A stretch of DNA of 64,000 nucleotides from Tistrella mobilis (GCF_039634785.1 NZ_JBBIAB010000011.1:124001-188000), one strand, 5' to 3'. Shown: positions 25,501 to 36,537, numbered from the stretch's first letter. Translations and numbers: made by a program. The notes: generated from the sequence alone by a model not told the origin.

Positions 25501-26709
25501 TCAACCCCGCCCGAACAGATCCATCTGGCCGGCCCGCTCCGCTTTTGTGGGGCGGGCCGGCGGCGTGAAGAGGGCGGTGGTGAGCTTGTAGGAGCGTTGG
25601 TTGAGGCCGAGCTTGCGGCAGGCGAGGCGGAAGCGGTCGGCGATCAGCTTCGCCTCGATGCCGGTGCCGGTCATCCGCCGGCCGAAGCCGCTGTCATAGA
25701 GCGCGCCGCCGCGGGTGGCGCGCACGGCTGCCAGAACCCGTTCGGCCCGGGCCGGGCGTTCCAGGCGCAGCCATTCCTCGAACAGGCCGGCGATTTCCCG
25801 CGGCAGGCGCAGCATGATCCAGCCGGCGCGCACCGCGCCCGCCTCTGCCGCGGCGGCGAGAATGCCCTCCAGTTCGTGATCGGTGAGGCCGGGGACCAGC
25901 GGTGCCGCCATCACGGTCACCGGCACGCCGGCCGCGGCCAGGCCGCGGATCGCATCGATCCGGCGGCCGGGGGTGGCGGCGCGGGGTTCCATGGCGCGGG
26001 CGAGGCCGGCATCCAGCGTGGTGACCGAGACGGCCACCTGGGCGAGCCCCGCGGCGGCGGCCGGCGCGATCAGGTCCAGATCGCGCAGCACCAGCGCCGA
26101 TTTGGTGATGATGGTGAAGGGGTGGCGGTGGCGGGTCAGCACCTCGATCGCCGCCCTGGTCAGCCCCTCGGTCTTTTCGGCCGGCTGATAGGGATCGGTA
26201 TTGCCGCCGATGGTGATGGTGGAGGGAACATAGCCGGGCTTCGCCAGGTCGCGGATCAGCGCCTCGGCCAGGCCGCGCTTCACCTCGATCACCGTTTCGA
26301 AATCGAGCCCCGGCGACAGGCCCAGATAGGCATGGCTCGGCCGGGCATAGCAGTAGATGCAACCGTGCTCGCAGCCCCGATAGGGGTTGATCGAGGCATC
26401 GAAGGGGATGTCGGGGCTGTCGTTGCGGGCAAGGGCCGTGCGCGCGACCACGCCGCGCAGTTCGGTCTTGCGGCGCGTGCCGGCCGTCGCCCCGGAGGCT
26501 TCCCTCGTACCGGAGGCTTCGTCCGCCTCGGGACGGCCCCAGCCGTCATCGGCGGCCTGGTGGCTGAAACGTTCGAAGCGGCCGTCGCGATTGCTGACGG
26601 CACCCCGCCCGCGATGCGGGTCGAGACCGAGCCGTGCCGCGGCGGCCGCACGATCGGCCTCGGCCTGGCGCTGGCCGGGCCGTCGGGTCAGGGGTTTGAA
26701 GGGATCCAT
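25501..26709 (-). CDS. PA0069-family radical SAM protein
   Basis: Radical SAM protein of 402 aa. The cluster motif CEHGCIYCYA (CxxxCxxC) lies in INPYRGCEHGCIYCYARP, which is typical of the SplB-like/PA0069 group. The start at 26709 (MDPFKPLTRRPGQRQ) was preferred over an in-frame ATG 11 codons upstream because it matches the family N terminus. The substrate of this family is not established. No neighbours give a hint. Confidence 0.88.
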   Translation of the reverse strand: MDPFKPLTRRPGQRQAEADRAAAAARLGLDPHRGRGAVSNRDGRFERFSHQAADDGWGRPEADEASGTREASGATAGTRRKTELRGVVARTALARNDSPDIPFDASINPYRGCEHGCIYCYARPSHAYLGLSPGLDFETVIEVKRGLAEALIRDLAKPGYVPSTITIGGNTDPYQPAEKTEGLTRAAIEVLTRHRHPFTIITKSALVLRDLDLIAPAAAAGLAQVAVSVTTLDAGLARAMEPRAATPGRRIDAIRGLAAAGVPVTVMAAPLVPGLTDHELEGILAAAAEAGAVRAGWIMLRLPREIAGLFEEWLRLERPARAERVLAAVRATRGGALYDSGFGRRMTGTGIEAKLIADRFRLACRKLGLNQRSYKLTTALFTPPARPTKAERAGQMDLFGRG

Positions 26710-26785
26710 GGGCGATTTCCCCCGCGAACATAACGGGAACATCGCCGCACTATACGGGGTTGCGCCCCGGCTGTGAAGCCCGGGA

Positions 26786-27325
26786 TCAGGCTTCGTGTTC
26801 GCGCAGCCGCGGCATCAGCTCGACGAAATTGCACGGGCGGTGGCGGTTGTCGAGCTGCAGGACCAGGATCTCGTCCCAGGCATCGCGGCAGGCCGAGGTG
26901 GAGCCGGGCACGGCGAAGAAATAGGTGCCCTTCGCCACGCCGGCGAGGGCGCGGGACTGGACCGTCGAGGTGCCGATCTTGGCGAAGGACAGCCAGCGGA
27001 ACAGCTCGCCGAAGCCCTCGATCGGCTTCTCGATCACCCGGCGCAGGGCTTCCGGGGTGACGTCGCGGCCGGTGACGCCGGTGCCGCCGGTCGAGATCAC
27101 GACGTCGATTTCGGGATCTGCGGCCCAGGCGGCGAATTGCGCGGCCAGCCGGTCTTCGTCATCGGGCAGGATCAGCCGGGCGGCCAGGGTGTGGCCGGCC
27201 TCTGCGATGCGGCCGGCGAGCAGGTCACCGGAGGTGTCGGTCTCGGGCGTGCGGCTGTCGGAGACCGTCAGCAGGGCGATGTTGACGGCCAGAAACGGGC
27301 GGCTCTCGTCGATGCGGCCGGGCAT
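26786..27325 (-). CDS. moaB: molybdenum cofactor biosynthesis protein B
   Basis: MoaB/Mog-fold protein of 179 aa that adenylylates molybdopterin or is structural in Moco synthesis. The TVSDSRTPETDTSGD, STGGTGVTGRDVTPEAL and VPGSTSACRDAWDEIL motifs are conserved. It is monocistronic. A molybdoenzyme of the BisC family is encoded at 58.6-61.0 kb, a possible user of the cofactor, but the distance means no operon link. Confidence 0.93.
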   Translation of the reverse strand: MPGRIDESRPFLAVNIALLTVSDSRTPETDTSGDLLAGRIAEAGHTLAARLILPDDEDRLAAQFAAWAADPEIDVVISTGGTGVTGRDVTPEALRRVIEKPIEGFGELFRWLSFAKIGTSTVQSRALAGVAKGTYFFAVPGSTSACRDAWDEILVLQLDNRHRPCNFVELMPRLREHEA

Positions 27326-27439
27326 GGGGGTCGGTCCTCCGCCGGTGGTCGGGTGGGCCGTGAAGGCTAGCCCGACCGGGGGCGGAGGTCCAGGACGGCG
27401 AGGGCGTAGCCGCCCCTCAGCGCAGCGGGAAGACGAGTC

Positions 27440-28275
27440 TCAGCGCAGCGAGAAGATGACGGGGACCACAAAGGTGAGTTCCGTCGACGGGATGTCGTCG
27501 GGCGGCGGCGGCAGCGGATCGGCGCGCTTCATCATCGCCAGGGTCTCGCGGTCGAAGAGCGCATTGCCCGAGGGACGCTCGATGGATGAGGCGAGCACAT
27601 GGCCTTCACGGTCGATGCTGAAGCGCAGCGTCACCTGGCCCTGCTGGTTGCGCAGCTGGGCCTGGCGCGGATAGCGGCGATGGCGTTCCAGATGGGCGAA
27701 CATCTCCGCCTGCCAGCTGCGCGCGGCATCGGTGGTCATATAGGACGAGGGGGCCGCAGGGGCGGGCGGCCCGGCCGGTGCGTTCGACTGCGTCGGCGCC
27801 GCCGGGGCACCGGATGCCTGGGCGGTCGCGTTCTCGGGCACGGTTTCGGGCGGCTGCTCCACCGGCTTCTGCACCTTGGGCGGCACCGGCTTGGGCGGGG
27901 TCTGGACCCGGGGCTTGGGCGGTGCCGGCGGCTTGGGCCTGGGCTTCGGCGCGACCTGCAGGGGTTCCGGGTCCGGCACCGGCACGGGCGGTGGCGGCGG
28001 CAGATCGGGCAGGTCGGGCTCCACCACCTCGGGTTCGGGGGCCGGCGCCGGATCGGGGGCGGCCTCCTGCGGCGGGGTGGGGGCGGGCGATGGCGGTGCG
28101 GCCGGCAGCGGGGCGAGATCGATCATCACCGCCGCTTCCGGCAGCGGCGGCGGCGGGGTCATCTCCCAGGGGGCGGCTGCGACCAGCAGGGCGCCGCCGT
28201 GCAGCGCCAGGATCACCAGCCCGGCGGCCCCCCAGCGCACCGCGCCGGGGCCGTGCAGCATGTCGGCGCCGGCGC

Positions 28276-28279
<4 letters not shown>
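27440..28279 (-). CDS. tonB: energy transducer TonB
   Basis: Periplasm-spanning TonB of 279 aa. It has a single N-terminal membrane helix (about residues 15-37), a long Pro-rich spacer with PKPRPKPPAPP-type runs (about 55-180), and a C-terminal domain with RYPRQAQLRNQQGQVTLRFS. It couples the ExbB-ExbD proton channel to outer-membrane receptors. It overlaps exbD by 4 bases. The last codons and stop are repeated imperfectly 23 bases downstream (27417-27442). Confidence 0.93.
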
Positions 28280-28734
<455 letters not shown>

Positions 28735-28738
28735 GGGG

Positions 28739-29710
<972 letters not shown>

Positions 29711-29784
29711 CGGGTGGGCACTGCCTCGAGCCGGGGGACCGGCACACATTCAGGCATGTGACACCGGCCGCTTGTTGTTTGCAA

Positions 29785-29801
29785 TTGCGAGTCGTTTGCA
29801 A
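29785..29801. promoter_or_regulatory. candidate Fur box upstream of exbB-exbD-tonB
   Basis: TTGCGAGTCGTTTGCAA is an imperfect inverted repeat close to the TTGCGAAT-C-ATTCGCAA form of Gram-negative Fur sites, and overlaps a further TTTGCAATTGC half-site on its left. It lies 75-91 bases upstream of exbB in a less GC-rich stretch. Iron control of a TonB system is the expected biology; the site itself is a pattern match. Confidence 0.5.
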
Positions 29802-29877
29802 ACTACGCCCGGGTCGGCTGCGAAGGCAAGTGCGATGCCTGCAAGGCGGTGCTTCGCAAATTGCGGCCCAGCCAATG

Positions 29878-29910
29878 AAAAACCGGCGCCGTCCATCCGA
29901 ACGACACCGG
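29878..29910 (-). terminator. rho-independent terminator of the lytic transglycosylase gene
   Basis: On the minus strand CCGGTGTCG (29910-29902) pairs with CGGCGCCGG (29891-29883) over 9 bases with two G-U pairs, with a 10-base loop, followed directly by TTTTT. It lies 32 bases after the stop of the transglycosylase gene. Confidence 0.8.
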
Positions 29911-29941
29911 CTCGATGCCCGGCCCCCGCAGCTGTTGTGGA

Positions 29942-31885
29942 TCAGCGGCGCGAGGCGATGGCGGCGTTGTCGCTGCCGACATTGCCGTCGATGGTCTCGT
30001 AAGACGGCCAGTCGCCCTCCGCCAGGGCCGCCAGCGACGGCGAGGTCTGGCCCAGACGGTTGCGATAGATCCAGAGATTGGTCAGCACCTGTTCCAGGAA
30101 GTCGCGGGTTTCGGCGACCGGGATGGTCTCGACGAAGAACAGCGGATCATCGTCGGCAGAGATGCCGCGGCCGTCCTGCCAGCGGCGCAGATTGCCCGGG
30201 CCGGCATTATAGGCGACCAGCACATTGACCAGATTGTTGCCGATATAGGACTCGTCCATCAGCCGGCGGAGATAGGCCTGGCCCAGCTGCAGGTTCACGT
30301 CCGGCCGGCTGAGCGACAGCCCGCCGCCCAGCCCCAGGCTGTTGGCCACCAGCTGCGCCGTGCCCGGCATCAGCTGCATCAGGCCGCGGGCGCCGGCGGG
30401 GCTGACGGCATGCGGGTTGAAATTGCTCTCCTTGCGGGCGAGCGCATAAAGCAGCGCCCGGTCGACCGAGAAGCCGCCGCGGGGCGTGTAGTCCGGCACC
30501 GGAAAGATCGAGGCGACATCGGGCATGCCCGAGGCGGCGGCGACCTTGCGGCCGATCACGGTGGCGGCCTCGGGCGCGTTCACCTGCTCGGCCAGTTCGA
30601 CCACGGCCGGCGCCTCTTCGGGGGCGGCCGCGGCCGCGACCAGCTCCACCTCGCCCGCAGCCCGGTCGTATTCGCCGATCTGGGCCAGGGCCAGCGCCCG
30701 GCGGGCACCTTCGTTCTGCAGCAGCGCCCGGCGCAGGCCCGGCGTCACGCCGCCGGCGAGCGAGGGCTGCCAGACATCGCCGGTGGGCGCGCCCAGCATG
30801 GCCCGCGCGATCTGGCCATAGAAGGTCAGCGGCTGACGGGCCGCCCGGTCGAGCCAGGTCTGTGCGGTGTCGAAATCGCCCAGCGCCATATTGGTCCGCG
30901 CCGCCCAGAAGGCGCCGGCGGCCTCGTTCCAGGCCGACAGGCCGGCGGTGCGGGCGAAGAGTTCGAAATGCCGCCGCGCGGTTTCGACCCGGCCGAGCTT
31001 CCAGGCCGCGAGACCCGCGGTCCAGTGGCCATAGGGCACGATCGCGGCCGAGCGGTCGGCTGCGGGGCCGGCCAGTTCATAGGCGCGGGCGATCTGCCCC
31101 TGCACCAGATGCAAAGAGGCGACGCGGATGCGCGCCTGATCGAGCGCCGGACGGTCGAAAAGCTTCTGAACCTCGGCCGAGCCGATCAGCTTCTCGGCCG
31201 CCTCGGCCTCGCCCTTGCGGACACGGGCGGCGATCTGGGCTTCGAGCGCACGCGCACGCTTTGCCTGCGCCCCCTTCAGCCGGTCGGCGGCGGAATAGCT
31301 GTCGAGCTGGTCGATGGTGCTGGGCTGGCGGCTGGCCACCGGCATCACGGTCTCTTCCGGACGCTCCGGCTCGCGCGGGCGAGCCTCGCCACCCGGGCGG
31401 CGCTTCATCGCCAGCGCATAGATCCGTTCGGCATCGGGGTGGTCGCCATAGAACGCCATCCAGTCCCGCAGCTCGTCGTAGCTCGCGGTATAGGCCGTCG
31501 GATGCATCAGTCGCTGTTCGGTCACATGGCCCATCAGCAGCCGGTCGCCAAGCCGCGCGATCAGCCTGTCCGCCTCGTCGAAGCGGCCGTCGGACTGCAG
31601 TGCAAAAATCCGGGCATAACGCTCGGCATCCGCATCAGAGAGGACCTGGGGCCACTCTTCGAACGAATCGACCAGACCGAATCCAGCCATTCCGAAGTCG
31701 GCGTCATCCGCCGTCTCCAGGCCGGTCGGCAGGGAGGTCTCTGCATGCGCGCGCGTGATGAACACACCCGAAGCCACAGGACCGCCGAGCAAGAGGGCCA
31801 GCGCCACCGCAGGCGCCACGATCGCACGCGCGAAGCTACGTGCAGACCGCGGTTGGTGACGCGCGTCGTTGCTTTCCGAAGCCAT
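29942..31885 (-). CDS. soluble lytic murein transglycosylase (Slt family)
   Basis: Periplasmic enzyme of 647 aa that cleaves peptidoglycan with 1,6-anhydro bond formation. The ATG at 31885 begins an N-terminal region with a hydrophobic segment (AIVAPAVALALLLGGPVASG) ending at AHAET, a likely signal peptide. A helical superstructure with TPR-like repeats spans about residues 60-450, and the C-terminal SLT domain holds the catalytic Glu in LARKESNFNPHAVSPAGARG and the LMQLMPGTA and AYNAGPGNLRRW motifs. It ends at a clear terminator. The UDG gene lies 65 bases upstream on the same strand. Confidence 0.93.
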   Translation of the reverse strand: MASESNDARHQPRSARSFARAIVAPAVALALLLGGPVASGVFITRAHAETSLPTGLETADDADFGMAGFGLVDSFEEWPQVLSDADAERYARIFALQSDGRFDEADRLIARLGDRLLMGHVTEQRLMHPTAYTASYDELRDWMAFYGDHPDAERIYALAMKRRPGGEARPREPERPEETVMPVASRQPSTIDQLDSYSAADRLKGAQAKRARALEAQIAARVRKGEAEAAEKLIGSAEVQKLFDRPALDQARIRVASLHLVQGQIARAYELAGPAADRSAAIVPYGHWTAGLAAWKLGRVETARRHFELFARTAGLSAWNEAAGAFWAARTNMALGDFDTAQTWLDRAARQPLTFYGQIARAMLGAPTGDVWQPSLAGGVTPGLRRALLQNEGARRALALAQIGEYDRAAGEVELVAAAAAPEEAPAVVELAEQVNAPEAATVIGRKVAAASGMPDVASIFPVPDYTPRGGFSVDRALLYALARKESNFNPHAVSPAGARGLMQLMPGTAQLVANSLGLGGGLSLSRPDVNLQLGQAYLRRLMDESYIGNNLVNVLVAYNAGPGNLRRWQDGRGISADDDPLFFVETIPVAETRDFLEQVLTNLWIYRNRLGQTSPSLAALAEGDWPSYETIDGNVGSDNAAIASRR

Positions 31886-31950
31886 GATGGCAACGTTTAT
31901 AGGGGAGGATGTGGTGTCCCGGCAAGCCCCCGCTTCGCGACACGACATTG

Positions 31951-32859
31951 TCACGGAACCGGGGATGATTGCTTTTCAAGGATTTCCGCGATTCTGAGCC
32001 AGTCGCCCCAGGCCAGACGCTTCTGCGCCGGCTGGCGCAGCAGGTAGGCGGGGTGGAAGGTCGCGAAGACCGGCAGAGGCCCCGCCAGCCCCGGAAGATC
32101 GAGGGTTGCCGAGCGTCCGCGCAGCCGGGTGATGCCCTCGGGCCGGTCGAGCAGCGCCTTGGCCGAGACCCCGCCCACCGCCACGACCAGCTTCGGGCGG
32201 ACCAGGGCGATATGTCGCAGGGCAAAGGGCAGGCAGGCGGCGATTTCGGCCGGGGTGGGGGTGCGGTTGCCCGGCGGGCGCCAGGGCAGCACGTTGGTGA
32301 TATAGACGCTGCTGCGGTCGCGGCCGATCGCCTTCAGCATCCGGTCGAGCAGCCGGCCCGACTGGCCGACGAAGGGCAGGCCGCGCCGGTCCTCTTCCGC
32401 ACCCGGCGCCTCGCCCACCAGCATGAGATCGGCTTCGGGGTTGCCGTCGGCGAAAACGGTGTTCGAGGCGGTGGCCTTGAGCGCACAGCCTTCGAAGGCG
32501 CGGATCGCCTGTTCCAGCTCCGCCAGGCTTTGGGCGGCCCCCGCATGGCTGCGGGCAAGCGCGGCCGCCCCTTCGGGCGAGAGCGGGTCGACGGCCGCCG
32601 GGTCGGCCCGCGGCACGGCGGGCGCCGGCGCCCTGCCGTCACGCAGGGCGGCGCCGCGCACGGGTGCCGGCCCGCCACGGGAGGCCGGGGCGTCCCCGGC
32701 CGCCCTGGGCCGGTCGCGCAGCAGCCTTTCCCGGGCGGCCGCGGCGGCGGCATACCAGTCGGCCGGGGTATCGGTGGTGGCGGTCTCTACCCCCCACTCC
32801 ATATACCACGTGGCGAGTGCGGAGATGGCCGCTGCCGGTGTCGGATCGATCGTCGTCAT
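31951..32859 (-). CDS. uracil-DNA glycosylase, family-4-like without Fe-S cysteines
   Basis: Protein of 302 aa that removes uracil from DNA. The catalytic motif [17 protein letters not shown], the [12 protein letters not shown] segment and the [13 protein letters not shown] motif place it next to family 4. Only two cysteines (GCALKATA and AACLPF) are present where family 4 enzymes have four cluster ligands, so a 4Fe-4S cluster is unlikely. The first 110 residues are an Ala/Arg/Pro-rich extension. A much longer in-frame reading upstream was rejected because it is antisense to ETF-QO. Confidence 0.88.
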   Translation of the reverse strand: MTTIDPTPAAAISALATWYMEWGVETATTDTPADWYAAAAAARERLLRDRPRAAGDAPASRGGPAPVRGAALRDGRAPAPAVPRADPAAVDPLSPEGAAALARSHAGAAQSLAELEQAIRAFEGCALKATASNTVFADGNPEADLMLVGEAPGAEEDRRGLPFVGQSGRLLDRMLKAIGRDRSSVYITNVLPWRPPGNRTPTPAEIAACLPFALRHIALVRPKLVVAVGGVSAKALLDRPEGITRLRGRSATLDLPGLAGPLPVFATFHPAYLLRQPAQKRLAWGDWLRIAEILEKQSSPVP

Positions 32860-32907
32860 GGCCTGGACTGTAGCAATTTCACGGCGGCGCTGATAGATAA
32901 CCTTACT

Positions 32908-32919
32908 GAATCGCGATTC
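32908..32919. promoter_or_regulatory. 12-bp perfect palindrome in the UDG/ETF-QO divergent region
   Basis: GAATCGCGATTC is self-complementary and lies 49 bases upstream of the UDG start in the 219-base divergent intergenic region. It could be an operator for either gene; no regulator is identified. Confidence 0.3.
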
Positions 32920-33078
32920 GCGTCTCGTATCAGGCGACCCCTGTAACGGGCACGGATCGGGTCCATATCCGAGGAGCGAGGGCCGAACGTAGCGAGGGGG
33001 ACGCGAGCGGCGCCGCGTGACGAGCGAGAACGAGATCACCCGGCCGCACTGCAGGACGAGGCGGCTTGAGGAGGGGTC

Positions 33079-34707
33079 ATGGAACGGGAAGTGATGGAAT
33101 TTGACGTGGTCATCGTTGGCGCCGGCCCTGCCGGCCTGTCGGCGGCGATCCGTCTGAAACAGCTCGCCGCCGAGAACGACCACGACGTCTCCGTCTGCGT
33201 CATCGAAAAAGGGTCGGAGGTCGGCGCGCATATCCTGGCCGGCGCCTGCTTCGAGCCGCGGGCGCTCAACGAACTGATCCCCGACTGGAAGGAGAAGGGC
33301 GCGCCCCTGAACCAGCCGGCCGACGAGGATCGGTTCCTGCTGCTGACGGAGTCCAACCACATCCGGCTGCCGACGCCGCCGCAGATGAACAATCACGGCA
33401 ACTACGTCATCAGCCTGGGCAATCTGGCCCGCTGGCTGGCGGAGCAGGCCGAGGCGCTGGAGGTCGAGGTCTATCCCGGCTTCGCGGCGGCCGAGGTGCT
33501 GTATGACGAACAGGGCCGGGTGAAGGGCGTCGCCACCGGCGATCTGGGCATCGGCCGCGATGGCGAGCAGAAGTCGGGCTATACCCCCGGCGTGGAGCTG
33601 CACGCGAAATACACCCTGTTTGCCGAAGGCGCCCGCGGCTCGCTGACCCGCATGCTGACCGACAAATTCGGCCTGCGCGACAACTGCGACCCGCAGACCT
33701 ATGGCATCGGCATCAAGGAGCTGTGGGAGATCGATCCGGCGAAGCACAAGCCGGGCCTGGTCATCCACACCATCGGCTGGCCGCTGGACACCAAAACCTA
33801 TTCGGGGTCGTTCCTCTATCACATGGAGAACAACCAGGTCGCCGTGGGCCTGGTGATCGGCCTCGACTATCAGAACCCGCATATCTCGCCCTTCGACGAG
33901 TTCCAGCGGCTGAAGCAGCATCCGGCGCTGCGCGACTATTTCGAAGGCGCCAAGCGCATCGCCTATGGCGCCCGCGCACTGACCGAGGGCGGCTTCCAGT
34001 CGGTCCCGCAGCTGGCCTTCCCGGGCGGCGTGCTGATCGGCTGCACGGCCGGCTTCATGAACGTGCCCAAGGTCAAGGGCAGCCACACGGCGATGAAGAC
34101 CGGCATGCTGGCCGCCGAAGCCGCCTTCGAGGCGCTGAAGGACGGCCGGGCGAACGACGTTCTCGACGCCTATCCGGCGCTCTATGAACAGAGCTGGGTG
34201 CATCAGGAACTGAAGAAGGTGCGGAACATCCGCCCCTCCTTCAACAAGGGCCTGCTGGCCGGCCTCGCCTATTCGGCGCTGGACACCTATCTGTTCCGCG
34301 GCAATGCGCCCTGGACCTTCCACCACCACGAAGACCACAAGTCGCTGAAGCCGGCCTCGGCCTGCAAGAAGATCGTCTATCCCAAGCCCGACGGAAAGAT
34401 CAGCTTCGACAAGCTGTCCTCGGTGTTCCTGTCGAACACCAATCACGAGGAGGATCAGCCGATCCATCTGCGGCTGAAGGATCCGTCGGTCCCGGTGACG
34501 GTGAACCTGCCCACATATGACGCCCCCGAGCAGCGCTATTGCCCGGCCGGCGTGTACGAGATCGTGCAGGAAGACGCCGGCCCGCGGCTGCAGATCAACG
34601 CGCAGAACTGCGTGCACTGCAAGACCTGCGACATCAAGGACCCGACCCAGAACATCGTCTGGACGGTGCCCGAGGGCGCGGGCGGCCCCAACTATCCCAA
34701 TATGTGA
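33079..34707 (+). CDS. electron transfer flavoprotein-ubiquinone oxidoreductase
   Basis: Membrane-associated FAD/4Fe-4S enzyme of 542 aa (ETFDH type) that passes electrons from ETF to ubiquinone during fatty-acid and amino-acid oxidation. It has the N-terminal dinucleotide motif [17 protein letters not shown], a quinone-binding central domain and the C-terminal cluster motif [17 protein letters not shown]. The start has GAGGAGG eight bases upstream. Two hairpins, the second a classic terminator, follow the stop. Confidence 0.97.
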   Translation: MEREVMEFDVVIVGAGPAGLSAAIRLKQLAAENDHDVSVCVIEKGSEVGAHILAGACFEPRALNELIPDWKEKGAPLNQPADEDRFLLLTESNHIRLPTPPQMNNHGNYVISLGNLARWLAEQAEALEVEVYPGFAAAEVLYDEQGRVKGVATGDLGIGRDGEQKSGYTPGVELHAKYTLFAEGARGSLTRMLTDKFGLRDNCDPQTYGIGIKELWEIDPAKHKPGLVIHTIGWPLDTKTYSGSFLYHMENNQVAVGLVIGLDYQNPHISPFDEFQRLKQHPALRDYFEGAKRIAYGARALTEGGFQSVPQLAFPGGVLIGCTAGFMNVPKVKGSHTAMKTGMLAAEAAFEALKDGRANDVLDAYPALYEQSWVHQELKKVRNIRPSFNKGLLAGLAYSALDTYLFRGNAPWTFHHHEDHKSLKPASACKKIVYPKPDGKISFDKLSSVFLSNTNHEEDQPIHLRLKDPSVPVTVNLPTYDAPEQRYCPAGVYEIVQEDAGPRLQINAQNCVHCKTCDIKDPTQNIVWTVPEGAGGPNYPNM

Positions 34708-34717
34708 CGACGGCAGC

Positions 34718-34740
34718 GCCCGCCCCGATCAGGGGCGGGC
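34718..34740 (+). terminator. hairpin after ETF-QO
   Basis: GCCCGCCCC (34718-34726) and GGGGCGGGC (34732-34740) form a perfect 9-bp stem with a 5-base loop 11 bases after the ETF-QO stop. No T-run follows, but a second, better terminator lies just downstream. Confidence 0.6.
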
Positions 34741-34754
34741 GGCCTGACGACCGG

Positions 34755-34788
34755 AAGGCGGCATCTCGGAGAGGGGGTGCCGCCTTTT
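34755..34788 (+). terminator. rho-independent terminator after ETF-QO
   Basis: AAGGCGGCA (34755-34763) pairs with TGCCGCCTT (34778-34786) around a 14-base loop, and the stem runs into a T-tract. It is the main terminator of the ETF-QO transcript and insulates the HipBA-type pair. Confidence 0.8.
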
Positions 34789-34822
34789 GCGTGTCTGCGG
34801 CCCGCCGGCTACCGGCGGTGGA

Positions 34823-34864
34823 TTGACATCCGGGTACCCCGGCACGACATGACCGTTTTAACGG
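34823..34864 (+). promoter_or_regulatory. promoter/operator region of the HipBA-type pair
   Basis: A perfect -35 hexamer TTGACA (34823-34828) is followed by the palindrome GGGTACCC and, at 34853-34864, by CCGTTTTAACGG (perfect 5-base arms). A GGGC/GCCC inverted repeat comes next. A -10 with good consensus at 17 bases is missing; TATACA at 34888-34893 is an alternative. HipB-type antitoxins repress their own promoters through such inverted repeats, so this is the likely autoregulatory region. Confidence 0.4.
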
Positions 34865-34914
34865 GCGTGAAAGCCCTTTGCGACCGGTATACACGCCAAA
34901 ATCGGGAGGACGAC

Positions 34915-35250
34915 ATGGCGGCGCATCTGCGTACCTATTCGCGGGCGACCCGGGATGCGCTCACCCTGATGGGCGGACAGATCCGGCTTGCCCGCAAGCA
35001 GCGCCGACTGTCGGAAGCAGAGCTTGCCGCCCGCATCGGCATCGCGCGCAGCACCCTGCAGCTGATCGAGAAGGGCCATCCGAAAGCCGAAATCGGCCTG
35101 GTCTTCGAAGCCGCCCATCTGGTCGGCATTCCGCTGTTCGTGGCCGCCCCGTCGGACCTGCCCGACCGCATCGCCCGCGTCGAGGACAAGCTCGCCCTGC
35201 TGCCGCGGTCGATCCGGCAGCGGCGGACGGAGGTGGTCGATGACTTCTGA
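34915..35250 (+). CDS. XRE family regulator, HipB-like antitoxin
   Basis: Helix-turn-helix protein of 111 aa. The XRE domain spans about residues 25-85 (IRLARKQRRLSEAELAARIG, then IARSTLQLIEKGHPKAEIG). The ATG at 34915 has GGGAGGACGAC before it; an upstream in-frame reading is rejected. It overlaps the HipA-like kinase gene by 11 bases. By analogy with HipB it would bind and neutralise the kinase and repress the operon. Confidence 0.85.
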   Translation: MAAHLRTYSRATRDALTLMGGQIRLARKQRRLSEAELAARIGIARSTLQLIEKGHPKAEIGLVFEAAHLVGIPLFVAAPSDLPDRIARVEDKLALLPRSIRQRRTEVVDDF

Positions 35251-36529
35251 TCCCGGAGAGGCTGCGCCCGGCATGCCGATGGAGGCCTATGTCTGGATCT
35301 GGCTTCCCGGACGCACGGAGCCCGTTGTCGCCGGCCGCCTGGCCCGTGACGGCAGCGGTCATGTCTTCAACTATGGCCGATCCTATCTCGATCGGCCGGA
35401 TGCCATCCCGATCTATCTGCCGGAACTGCCGCTGAGGCGGGGCGCGATCCGCCCTGATCCCCCACTGGAGATGGCGGGAGCCCTGCGTGACGGTGCGCCC
35501 GATGCCTGGGGGCGTCGGGTCATCATCAATCGTCTGACCGGCCTTAAAGGGATGGCGGCCGGTGCGGTGGATTTCGACGACCTCACCTTCATGCTGAATG
35601 CCGGCTCTGACCGGATCGGCGCGCTCGACTTTCAGGCGGCCCCTGACCGGTATCGGCCCCGCGAGGCGGATCAGACGGTGACGATCGAGGATCTGCACGC
35701 CGCTGCCGGACATGTGGAACGTGGGGAGCCTGTGCCGCCGGCCCTGGACAAGGCGCTCTTCCATGGCAGTTCCATCGGCGGCGCCCGCCCGAAGGCCCTG
35801 ATCGACGACGGCCGGACGAAGCTGATCGCCAAGTTTTCAGCCACGAACGATACCTATGCGGTGGTGAAGGCGGAGTATGTCGCGATGCGACTTGCCCGGG
35901 ATGCGGCCGGTCTTGATGTTGCGCCGGTCCGGCTCGCCAGAGCGAATGGCAAGGATGTGCTTCTGGTCGAGCGTTTTGATCGGGTGTGGACGGAGCGCGG
36001 CTGGACACGGCGTGCCATGGTGTCCGCACTGACCATGCTTGGCCTGCACGAAATGGAGGCGCGCTATGCTAGTTACCGGGATCTTGCCGACCTCGTTAGG
36101 GCGCGCTTCACCCGGCCGCGGGAGACATTGAGGGAACTGTTCGGACGGGTGGTCTTCAACGTCCTGTCAGGCAACACCGACGATCACGCCCGCAATCATG
36201 CCGCCTTCTGGGACGGCGCCTCGCTGACCCTGACGCCCGCCTATGACATCTGCCCGCAGCTTCGCAGCGGCCGGGACGCCAATCAGGCGATGCTGATCGG
36301 GGAGACCGACCGCCGCAGCCGTCTTGAAACCTGCCGCATGGCCGCCCAGGCCTTTCTGCTCGGCGATGCGGAGGCGCGTGCCATCATCGCGGCGCAGATC
36401 GCAGGCATTCGCGCGCACTGGGCACGCATATGCGATGAGGCGGAGCTGAGCGCGACCGACCGCGCCCTGCTGTGGCGGCGCCAGTTTCTGAACGACTATG
36501 CCTTCGAGGATTTTGACGACAGAGACTGA
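35240..36529 (+). CDS. HipA-type serine/threonine kinase toxin
   Basis: HipA-family kinase of 429 aa. It has the N-terminal subdomain, the Gly-rich ATP loop with SIGGARPKALI, the catalytic core NVLSGNTDDHARNHAAF (Asp and Asn of the HipA active site) and the metal-site DICP in TPAYDICPQ. All kinase residues look intact, so the toxin is probably active. HipA of E. coli phosphorylates GltX; the target of this shorter-antitoxin branch is unknown. The stop is 8 bases from the convergent HxlR gene. Confidence 0.9.
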   Translation: MTSDPGEAAPGMPMEAYVWIWLPGRTEPVVAGRLARDGSGHVFNYGRSYLDRPDAIPIYLPELPLRRGAIRPDPPLEMAGALRDGAPDAWGRRVIINRLTGLKGMAAGAVDFDDLTFMLNAGSDRIGALDFQAAPDRYRPREADQTVTIEDLHAAAGHVERGEPVPPALDKALFHGSSIGGARPKALIDDGRTKLIAKFSATNDTYAVVKAEYVAMRLARDAAGLDVAPVRLARANGKDVLLVERFDRVWTERGWTRRAMVSALTMLGLHEMEARYASYRDLADLVRARFTRPRETLRELFGRVVFNVLSGNTDDHARNHAAFWDGASLTLTPAYDICPQLRSGRDANQAMLIGETDRRSRLETCRMAAQAFLLGDAEARAIIAAQIAGIRAHWARICDEAELSATDRALLWRRQFLNDYAFEDFDDRD

Positions 36530-36537
36530 ATGAACGG

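Noticed and set aside
32860-34617. N-terminal extension of the uracil-DNA glycosylase to 888 residues
   Set aside because: The extension runs antisense through the ETF-QO gene. The ATG at 32859 starts a protein of normal length.
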